Shown here: positions 55,001 to 64,000 of the stretch, one piece after another | Layout of the letters: each line of letters starts with the position of its first letter | Numbering within the stretch: the first letter of the stretch is position 1 | Assembly (NCBI GenBank): GCA_030407315.1 | Contig: JALQPE010000961.1 | Location: 17,467 to 81,466 of the forward strand | Length of the DNA: 64,000 bases | DNA from: Asparagopsis taxiformis | Taxonomy: Eukaryota; Rhodophyta; Florideophyceae; Bonnemaisoniales; Bonnemaisoniaceae | Direction: 5' to 3' | Notes under the pieces: generated by a model | Databases searched by the model: none | The model's input: the letters and a program-made list of their open reading frames with translations, nothing else | What the model was told of the DNA's origin: nothing | Translations under genes and position numbers: made by a program

Positions 55001-56189
55001 TTAATTCATTTGGAATAGGCCTGGTCGATACGTAGAATGTGGTGTTGCGCAGCGTAAGGGAAGTACCGTGGCGAATCTGTAATTCGCATGTCACAGTCAT
55101 TTTCCGGTCACACTCGACGTATATGCGCTTGCCATTGGTGTCCTCCTCTACTGCAAGGTCGAACTTATGAGGCCGGTCTATTTTTGTCATGCGCACGTTC
55201 GATCCATTTGAGATAAGTCGTGCACACAGTCCTGGTGACATAAGATTTATATCCGATCCGATGTCAGTGACCACCGTGGCAGTTTGTGTACCTGCAAATA
55301 TGGCACTGAAACGTGTACTTTCGAGCTCAGTTCGATCTCTGTTTGTAACAGCAGCGGCTTTGCCCTTTGATTCAAGCTTCCTCGCTTTCATTTTAGCGTA
55401 GAGGCGATTTTTTTCTTCCGGACTCGTGTTGTTACAGTAACGCAAGTAGTGTCTTTCGGTACATGATGGGTTTATGCAAGCTGGTGGCGGGTTGCTTCTT
55501 TTCTGTTCTGTAGCCGCAATGCTTGTTGCGGCGGAGGTGTTGGAACTGTGCTTCCTATTCTGATTTCCTGAGAAAGTCTTTCCGATTTTCCGCATACTCG
55601 CCGCGCCCTTTTCTATGTGTTCCGCTTGCTTAGCGGCGTTGTTTAGGAATGCCTTCCAATTCGACTGTATTGATGGTTTGTAATCGAAGTCGCTGAGCAC
55701 TTGGGCTCGCAGTGCAGGTGGATGCAGTCTGGATGCGATTAGACGTGTAGCCATTTTCGTATTTGAATCCCTAAATGACTCATACCCTGCCTCACTCATC
55801 AGTTTGTCGAATTCGATTGCCATGTTCATACGCAATTTCGAAAGTGCAGTTTCGATAACTGCAGCGTCGGGCTCTGCATCAGTTCCTGCGTTTGCGATAT
55901 TCTCTATCGCATTTTTGATGTGAGCGTCTGTGAGTTCTGCCGCACTTGCAACGTTTGCATCGTCGAAGATGCCACATGGAAACATTGACTTTAGAAGTCC
56001 AGGGTCGACAGAAATTCGGTAGGTAGCAGCAACAAGTGGCGCGCCATCCTTCGATTTTTCGCTTATCTCGAGTTCATACCTTTCGCGGTCCTTAAGGAAT
56101 GACACCGTGTCAGCCGGAATGACGGTTTCTAGAATTGGATAGGATATTGGTTGAAAAATAGCAGGTTCCTTCTGCTTTTTTGGCGGCAT
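52020..56189 (-). pseudogene. Ty3/gypsy gag-pol polyprotein with in-frame TAG and truncated end (right arm)
   Basis: Mirror of 33543-37712, with the same TAG (53310-53312) and the same abrupt end. The one coding difference found is Pro for Ser just before the zinc knuckle (SNPPPAC versus SNSPPAC). Sharing the stop and truncation shows the element was already dead when the arms were duplicated or last homogenised. Confidence 0.9.
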
Positions 56190-56201
56190 GGTGTACCGCA
56201 C

Positions 56202-56502
56202 TCGTCCAACTTGAGTGAATGTAGTCCTCAGAGGTATCCTCGATCGAAGATACAGAAATTTCTGTAGACAACTCCAGGGGCAACGCTCTCTTCAAGATGG
56301 TTTCATGAACAGTGCTTTTATCACTGATACCCCTCTTCCGAGACGCGACTCTACTTCCTACTTTATATATCTATCAGGTAATCGAACGAGTGGTGGTAAC
56401 TGCCTCAGACTGTCCGCCAATTTGCGGCTTGTAGGCCCACAGTAGCTTGTACAGCTTACGCTGTATGTGCGAGAATTTTTGGCTACGCTAGCTACGGCAT
56501 AC
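56202..56502 (-). repeat. Candidate gypsy 5' LTR/leader (right arm)
   Basis: Mirror of 33230-33530, including the TATA-like box. Confidence 0.45.
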
Positions 56503-56979
56503 AACGAGTGTGCACCTGCTCTACAGATCATACTTCAATTTCTACCACTTTCATTATCTTTTCGCAAATGGGCCCGCTCTATGCCATCCTATATTTTCTA
56601 AGCACTGGCTTATTGGCGTGAACTTCCTCTCGCGCCTTGTGGTGCTCTTGTCCATGGTTCCCGGCCCTTGTCGCAGCCGCAGATGCAAAATGTCTTAGAC
56701 TTGTTCCACCGTTCATGTGGTTCAGCGTTATCTTGAGATATGACGCTTGGAAAGCTGTTACTATCCAAATACAAGGTCTCTTGACTGCTAATGAAGCTCT
56801 TATTACCCGCCTCTTTCCTAAAATGGCACTAAGCGCTCCATCTGTTTTGCACATCCAGATTGCGGTTGCATCCGTGCTTATCCTTCAATCCTCATACCAT
56901 ATCTTCTTCACTCGGTTCATTACACCGCTCCTGCTTCTTCGTGTGTATGCTGGAGTAGAAGTAGAACGCCACACCGCAC

Positions 56980-57450
56980 CTACCTCTGATTTAATGGATC
57001 ATTCACAATTCTCGAAAATCGCGCAGACATTAGCTCTAATATAGCAGCCCATGAATTGGTTTCGGTGATCATGATTCGTTTGTACTTGACGTAGTCTGCA
57101 AACATTTCTTTGTACACAGTATATTTTCGTCTGTGATATTCTGATATCACCGCATTTGGTACTATCGTTTTTCCAACTTGCGTCATATCTGACGCAACCT
57201 ATTTCAGACGCTGTGTCGAATACCCTTCTTCCGCCTAAAAAGAATGAGCTTCCTGTCCAAGAACTGCTGCTACCAGAACGGTATATGGCTCAGATGAAAG
57301 AATGATTGGAATATCAAGACAATCAGCTAATTCAGTAGGAAGCATTCTATTTTTGCAGAGGCCCCTCCATGCATTAACAAGGTGAATATCATCTGTAGCT
57401 CGAAGAAGATGCGATGCCAGTGTATAGAACTGGTTTACGTTTACTATACC
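56980..57450 (-). pseudogene. FGGY carbohydrate kinase, C-terminal fragment (right arm)
   Basis: Mirror of 32282-32752 with the same two in-frame stops. Confidence 0.7.
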
Positions 57451-57452
57451 CT

Positions 57453-58391
57453 CTAAAGCATTTCAAGCGTATTACTGTTCCGTGATATCTCGTAGTCAGA
57501 CTTGGATGAAATAGGGTCAACATAAACGATGGCTACGGAGGATGGAGGGATTATCATATTGTGCCGTTCAAAGATTTCTGGGCGCATAGTAAACGGCAGT
57601 GGGAATCGCGCGCGTGAGAATAGTTTCTCATGAGCGTTAGATCGCTTCAGCTTCAACGCTTTTTCAAACGCATTCCCTCTAATATCCACGTAGTTCATAG
57701 AATTTCCTTGCGTAAGCCATTTTGTATGCAATTCCTCGTGCACTGAAATTGCACTTGGCCATTCCACCTTCAGTTCCAAAACCATTCCACCGTCTAAAAC
57801 ATCCACTTCAAACATGGAATCCATGACACCTTGTGGGAGTACAATAGCCACTGTAACCATATCAGTGCTTTTCTTTGGCAGAGTCCAACAGAAAACGACA
57901 TGCAAGGGCAAAAAACTAGCTAAATTGATTCTGATCTTTCCCCACAATTGTGGGCGTTATACCAGCGATGATGGTTCCATCAACCGTGGAATCATCATTG
58001 AATTCCAAAATACGATCGACTTCGATTCCACAGCTGGTGGAACCAGCGGGAACATCCTTCAGCTTCTTGGGGGAACCACAGCCACCAGTTATTTTACGTT
58101 TCAAACCCCAGGTGATCCTACGGTAGATTATTCCAGTATAAAGGTAGAGAAGTTAGTAAAGGATAAAGTAAAAGGAAAAATAATGCACTTACCTTTGAAA
58201 AAGGACCGCTTGTGGTTATTGAAGCATGTCCGGAAGCTGGAGAGTGGGCACTGTCGAAGCAGTTCCTCCCGGCTGTGTACTTCATCAGGCTCGTCCTCCT
58301 CACCGATAGCCCCACGCTCCAGCATAGACCGGAGGAGGACAACGGCAGGAGACTTCCTCGTCAACTTGGGTAGGTGAGGAGGGCCACCCAT
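57453..58391 (-). pseudogene. Unidentified gene remnant in three frames (right arm)
   Basis: Mirror of 31341-32279. Confidence 0.35.
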
Positions 58392-58611
58392 TCTTGAACT
58401 GGATCCACTCTAGGAGCAGTCCAGAGGTACTTCACCATATAAGTGTGTGCCAACAAATCATCCCATCTAGGTTCATAATTTAGTTGACTAAATTAATTTG
58501 TAATTAAATTATACCCGAAATAAGCTATTGCAATTACAATTACAATTTCAAAAGTAACTGGACTTTTAAAAAATTGGATTGATAATGTATCAAGCTGGGC
58601 TGGGAATTTTC

Positions 58612-59812
58612 TAAAGCAGCTTCCAAAACTTTCGGCGAAAGTTTGAAAGTTTAGGCGAAAGTTTTGGCGGTTAAGCCCATAACTTTTGCCAAAACTTTCG
58701 CCGAAAGTTTCGAAACTGTTTTGAAGAATCTTTCAGGTGCCAAAAGTTCAAGTTATAAACGACGATATCATGATGGCCTTTCATAGTTCGTAGAATAGAT
58801 CAAGACAAGGCTCCTAACCAAAGATAAACAGAAAAGAGCTATGTAGTGGGAAACTTTCGGGCTCTAAATATCCAAAAGTTTTGAAGTTTTGGCAAAAGTT
58901 TCGATCTTTGGATGGCGAAAGTTCAGCTAGCATAAGGGATAAAGACATGAAAACTCAGATTCAAATAGTATGCAATGGGTTGTCTATGATGCTGAGATAA
59001 ATTTGCTGTGACATCGAAGGAACGGAAAATTTTCGGGGGTCTGGTGTGGGGGTTAAGGCACAACTATGGAGAAGGTGTTCCGGTCGAAGGTGCCTCCGAA
59101 TCCCTGAGGTGGGGAGCGGAGGGTAGTTTATATAGACTAGGAAGTAGCTCTAGGAGGGGTAAAATGAAGGATGACTACGAGGAGCTACGAGGAGCAGGTA
59201 TGGGGAGATCAACCAATAGGAGAGGAGAATAGGAGATATTGTTGGTGGTGACGGATCTGGAAACGGTCATGAGGAGAGTGTGACACGGAGGGCCGCGTGT
59301 AAGAGTCCAGCAATGTCACACATGTAAGAGGTTGGCAGGAACCCATGACACGTGAAAACCTGGAGCGGGGCGCGACCGGACCCCGCAGGATGGCTTACGG
59401 CGTAAGATTACATTTCCTACATATAAGCTTACAGTTGAAAATTCATTGAAAAACGAGGTTTCCGTCAGTTACAGTTGTAAGTTACCTGTCATACGGGCCT
59501 CATTCATATCATAACATGTAAGTAGCCTGCTCAAGTGTCTCCTAAGTGGTGTAAGGTGTACGAAAAGCTGTAAGTAGCCTCGTAGGAGTGGTTACTGTAA
59601 GCTTCCCTTGTAGTTGGGAGCTTTGGTCTCTGTGGAATGTTATTATCTCGTTGGTTGGTCGGGTATGGTGCTGTAAGAACAGGAATCTAGTGTTTACCAT
59701 GAAGTCTAGAGGACTGATCCCTTACATCTGGATTGACCATCACGCAAAAGTTTCGAAACTTTTGCTATAACTTCTGCCATAACTTTTGCCAAAACTTTCG
59801 ATGCATGTTTGT
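58612..59812. repeat. Repeat-rich segment with GAAAGTTTTGGC and TGTAAG motifs (right arm)
   Basis: Mirror of 29920-31120. TGTAAGTAGCCT appears twice (about 59518 and 59570). Confidence 0.55.
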
Positions 59813-59988
59813 ATTCCGTAATACCGTTTGCATATGGATTTGAACATCACCGTTGTGATCCTCAGACATAGTGATAATCTGTTTGAAACCTTTTTTGAAC
59901 CTTGTACTGTGCCCCGTTTTCTATCTTTATTATCAATATATCGGAGTAGGAAGTTATCGATAACCATTTTCGTTACTAATGAACTCAT

Positions 59989-60216
59989 ATGGAAAGGCGA
60001 AATATCGAGATGTTCTTCCGAAACTATAGAAGTGTAACGCAATCGGTGTTCAATTTCATTATCATGGAAGACGGATCTTTGTATCGATTTGGTACGTTCA
60101 TAGTGATTCAGAATATAGAAAGAAATGAAATTTTGCAAAGAAATCTGGCTATGGAAACGTTGCAGGAAGAGAAATTAGGTAAAACGTTTACAGAGAAAAA
60201 AATCAGAAAATTCTGA
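59989..60216 (+). CDS. Small ORF upstream of the Harbinger-like transposase (right arm)
   Basis: Mirror of 29516-29743, sequence identical. Confidence 0.25.
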   Translation: MERRNIEMFFRNYRSVTQSVFNFIIMEDGSLYRFGTFIVIQNIERNEILQRNLAMETLQEEKLGKTFTEKKIRKF

Positions 60217-60391
60217 GTGTAATCATTACTTTCCTCAAACCCAATTGAAAGGCTCTGCGGTGAGCAGTTCTGTTTCTTGGATAAGTACTTTATATATATC
60301 GTGCAGTGTTCAAGTAGCAAAATTATTCTTGTCTACTCCAAGCTTCTTCCGAAAGGTTCAAGGTCTAGATTCCACTCGCTTCAATCACACC

Positions 60392-61328
60392 ATGCCATTT
60401 CGATGTGGTAATCAGCCTGTCAATTTTGATTCTCTGGCCTCTGAAATGACGAGTAGTTCTCAGGGATCTCGACTACTTCAGAACCGACAGTTCATCTCTT
60501 TCTTTGGCGTAAGCTCAAATGTATGTGAGAAAGTGTGGACATTGCTCCTTCCAAAAGCTCCAGAAGGATTACTTCCTATTCATCTTTTGTATGGTCTTCT
60601 CATGCTGAAAACATATGCAACTGAAAGTGTTTGCTGTTCTAAAGCTGGTGTTTCGGAAAAACCTTTCGGAAATGGGCGTGGATAACGATTGAAGCTCTTT
60701 CGAACTTGAAAGTGGTACGTATCTTCCTCATTATATATTATATGAATCCTAAGATAACCAATGATTTCAGATAAACGTTGGTGAAATGCTTTGGGGCGTC
60801 AGGCCTAATGAAACTGCTTGTCTTATGACCGTCGATGGAACAGACTGTCGTGTTCAAGAACCTTATCCGTTCAATTCAGAAGGGTACAGTCTCAAACTCA
60901 GGGGACCAGGTCTGCGATATGAAATAGGAGTCAGCATTTCTAAAGGTCATATCGTATGGGTAAACGGTCCATATCCTTGTGGATCCTACTCAGACGTTAA
61001 AATATTTCGTGATGGTCTGAAAAAAGAACTTCCAGGAGAAGTGGTTCTAGCAGATAGAGGCTATAACGATGAGCGTTGTGTTCTCGTCCCACCAGGAAAA
61101 GATTCTCGTACCTCAAGTCTACTTCGTGCCCTCCATGAAACCTTAAATGGTCGAATCAAAGCTTTCAAACCTACTTCAGATGTTTTCAGGAATTCTCTTT
61201 CAAAGCATTCAAGTGTTTTCCATGCTGTTTCAAATCTATGTCAGATTTCAATTCTAGAAGGTAGCGAGCTTTTCATTTTTAGTTCCAACGATAATAAGAA
61301 TCTCTTTTGTCATCATTCTCGAAGTTAA
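60392..61328 (+). pseudogene. DDE_Tnp_4 / Harbinger-like transposase with intron and frameshift (right arm)
   Basis: Mirror of 28449-29340 with the same frameshift near 60665 and the 56-bp intron at 60715-60770. Here the A-run near 61270 is one base shorter, and the frame continues 15 codons further to a TAA at 61326-61328 (FIFSSNDNKNLF then HHSRS), which may be the original C-terminus. Confidence 0.75.
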
Positions 61329-61933
61329 ATCGTTTGAATCGAAGACTTGATGGAAATCCAGTGTTGAAATGATGACTTTTTGAGGCTGGTCCCTAAGCGT
61401 TTTTGCATTTTTCAAGTAGAAAGACTCGTAGGGCTTTTTTAAATCATACTCTGTATAACGGAGCTCCAGAGCAGAACAACTCTGCTTCCGTCCTGATGTC
61501 TGTAAAGAAATTGTAATGTCGATGACGGAAGTAGGAAGTACTCTCTAAACTGTTGTAAATAGAGTCTTACATTGCGTAGAAAGGATATAGATGTTGTGGG
61601 TGAAGTAAAGTATCCAAACAATGATTGAAGTCCGTCGATGTACGTTATGGAGATAGGGAGAAACAAGATTTAAAATTTCAATTAGTTGTTCGACAGATTA
61701 GCTCGAAAGAACTGATGACTTCCGTGTCTTGAATGACAGTCACGACTGTTTTTCAAAATTGCATACTTTGCTCGTAATATTGAGATGAAAAGCTTAGATT
61801 TTTTAAAATTTGAAACTATAGCTTGAGTGTATTCTCACTGATAGTACGTATCTTTTTACGATAAAAGGTGTTTCAAGGTCTGTGATCTAGAATAAGTGAC
61901 GTGCACGGCTTACAGGTGTGTTACCGCACGCCC

Positions 61934-62195
61934 CTGATGGTTGTTGATGAATGTTGATACTGATGATTGCTTCGGAGCCGAAGTAAGTCACCCTTTTATT
62001 CTAGTTTCTAGCTTCTACTTTCTATAACAGATACTATTCTAGATGGCTAGTAAATTCAAAATTGTAGGTAGCGTAGTGTTGACGTTTCCGTCTGAGTGAC
62101 TAAAAGATTAGTGTTACCTATATATTGATTCACATTGTAGCCTACCATTTTATTTAGATTGAATAGTGTAGGCTACGAAGTGTAGCCCACGAACA
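61934..62195 (-). repeat. Candidate copia 3' LTR (right arm)
   Basis: Mirror of 27536-27797; the inner limit is a guess. Confidence 0.4.
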
Positions 62196-62228
62196 CTTCC
62201 CTCTCTTGAAGTCCGAAGACGGTTGGAC

Positions 62229-62441
62229 TTAATGCTCGATTAAATACTGTTCCACGGGATGAGAGATCTTATGAGTTTCAAAAAGATTCTTTAGAGCTTC
62301 ATTGCATGCAAGTTTAGTCAGACCATCGGCCGGGTTAAACTCGGATTTGATTAAGGCAATGTTATTGATCTCTTTTTCGTTGTAGGCTTGACGTGCACCT
62401 GCAATGTCTATCATTAGCCTTTTTCCGTAGTGTATTTTCAT
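62229..62441 (-). pseudogene. Ty1/copia RNase H C-terminal fragment (right arm)
   Basis: Mirror of 27290-27502, sequence identical. Confidence 0.8.
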
Positions 62442-62445
62442 CTTT

Positions 62446-63141
62446 TAGTATGCGTGGCCAATTCGAAAAAGGCGAATATTTACGATTTCCGCGGAATTCG
62501 AATTTTGGCGGACCTGAGCGATAACAGCAATGCACGAGCATTGCTGGCGCGTGCGCGCGCGCAACCGGCACAAGTGGGCAGCGAACGAACTGGCACGCGG
62601 CCAACGGATCAACGGGTCCACACGCGCGACCCACAAGGTCCTTTCCCATTCGGGGATCGGGGACGTTACGAGCAGTGTTTACACTGTAATGCGATGCCAT
62701 CGTGGCTAAATAGGTATTGGCAATGTGACGGGAGGGAAAGGGGACAAGCATCGGTCGGGCAACGTGCTCTAGTCTACGACTGACTTCTACGTTTTCGCTT
62801 TACGTTTCTGCCTAACGAGGCTTCGTATCCGTCGAGCTGCGTACTCCCTGCCCGTTGCCACACGTGAGGCTGATCAGGTGTCGTGCCTACGGGTTTGGTT
62901 GAGAGCGCCTCCGGTGACGTGCCACCTCGTTTAGCAAACGTGAACCACGCGTGGAACGTTGCGTTGTGACGCCCGTGTCTACCTGCTTACCTACTCTACC
63001 CTATCCTTTCTACTTCGCTACCAATACAGTCAAACACCAGCGGGTGGCACTGTTTCGTTGTTCGTTCGAAGGACACTGTGTCCGTAGCTCGTACCAGCTA
63101 ACTTCTAGAACTACGTCGTTACACACTGGTCTCTCGACCTA
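62446..63141 (+). repeat. GC-rich candidate LTR/leader of the gag-like element (right arm)
   Basis: Mirror of 26590-27285. Confidence 0.3.
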
Positions 63142-63253
63142 GAAGTTGCTCAGCAATAGTAGGCTACGAGCAAGACGGAAACCATCGAGGTTGAGTGTTC
63201 TTTACTTTACAATTAGCTACGAGCTAAGAGACGAACAGTCTATTAATTACGCT

Positions 63254-64000
63254 ATGTCGAATTCAAGCACGTCGCCCAGGCAACTGTTGCCAACGTCAGC
63301 GGACGCCGAAGCCGACGTGGACTTGTCAGCAGAAGCGATCTTCACGACCGATCGATCTATCCCAACGGATATCGAGGCCATCGGTCGACTACCACGCACG
63401 GTAACTCCGTTCGAGTCTTTGGGTATGGACCCCGCAACGCGCGGTCAGCTCAATGAATGGAACGTGACTCCCACAGCACTGCGTGTAGTGTACGAAGACC
63501 TTCGAGGTCACATCGAAAGGGCGAGCCACGCGGCCGTCGACGAAGCCGTAAGGCAGACTCGGAGTCTCGGAGCGCGAAGCTTCTACGTGACATGAACGCA
63601 CGACTACCCTCGAACGGGAAAATCAAGAGTTACGAAATCGCCTCTCCAACGTGGAGGGAAGAATAGACTCGTTTGTCGCAGTATTCAACGATGTCCTCGC
63701 CGGACGATCCGCTCCGCCGAGCGGAAGCGTTCCGAATTACGAAGAAGGCTCGCGCGCCTATAACTCGCAATCCTCCCCGGCCGTTCCGGGAGGATACCTT
63801 TCAACACCCGGACCAACAACCCCAACTACGGTTGAAAGGAGGCGACAGTGCAACGCGCCATCGCCAACCCCGACGAGACTCCACGAAGGCAATTACGCTT
63901 TCACGATACGCCAGACCACGTGCGGTCGACGAATGCAGAACGAACTGCACAATTCGATACGAGGAGCTCCCACGCCGCCACGAAGTATACATTCCGTGGC
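63254..64000 (+). pseudogene. Decayed gag-like frames, cut by window edge (right arm)
   Basis: Mirror of 25731-26477. ATG at 63254; the first frame reaches 63595 and differs from the left copy by Trp for Gly (QLNEWNV versus QLNEGNV). Coding-like sequence continues in other frames to the window end. Confidence 0.4.

Larger units (their letters stand above)
46259..64000 (-). repeat. Giant inverted repeat, right arm (continues past the window)
   Basis: Reverse complement of 25732-43473, with only two substitutions (55490, 63458) and one A-run length difference (61270-61273) found among the frames compared. The arm is still open at 64000, so its full length is unknown. Confidence 0.97.

Overview
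This is nuclear DNA from a eukaryote, most likely an alga or a related protist; a red alga is plausible but not proven. The evidence is eukaryotic DNA transposases, a Ty3/gypsy retroelement, a copia-type fragment, short GT-AG introns (one of 56 bp in a transposase), no operons, and a decayed FGGY sugar kinase fragment. No rRNA, tRNA or CRISPR array was recognised. Almost all of the window is mobile or repetitive.

Left part (1-24.7 kb). A Tnp2/Plavaka-like transposase on the minus strand runs off the left edge (1-2937). Upstream of it lie 2.7 kb of structured non-coding repeats (about 3020-5696) that look like a transposon end. They contain an intron-like tandem array, 21-bp and 43-bp tandem repeats and a terminal hairpin. 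Then come an unidentified ORF (5654-6832), two foldback MITEs, an unidentified plus-strand gene (8203-9902), a frame-split gene with Tudor-like modules (10040-11733), a broken ParB-fold gene (12721-13306), an intact 1174-residue protein joining a ParB-like domain to a dioxygenase-like domain (14232-17756), and a second, broken Tnp2/Plavaka-like transposase (18359-22062). Upstream of that transposase is about 2.6 kb of non-coding DNA that ends in an array of small GGCAGTA/TACTGCC palindromes (23.45-24.66 kb).

Right part (about 25.7-64 kb) is a giant inverted repeat. Left-arm position x pairs with 89732-x (89731-x outside a 1-base indel near 28460). The arms are at least 17.7 kb and almost identical, around a 2.8-kb unique spacer (about 43471-46261). 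Reading inward, each arm holds a decayed gag-like region, a copia 3' end with a candidate LTR, a DDE_Tnp_4 (Harbinger-like) transposase with an intron and a frameshift, a repeat-rich segment, an unidentified pseudogene, an FGGY kinase pseudogene, a gypsy element with one in-frame TAG and a lost 3' end, a GC-rich segment, another copy of the 2.7-kb structured element, and four copies of a GGACGTCC-bearing repeat.

The best candidate for an undescribed system is the ParB-dioxygenase protein with its broken ParB paralogue and the Tudor-like proteins beside a Tnp2-like transposase. This resembles a large transposon carrying DNA-modification or chromatin genes. That reading is inference. The giant palindrome may be real or an assembly foldback and needs long-read support.
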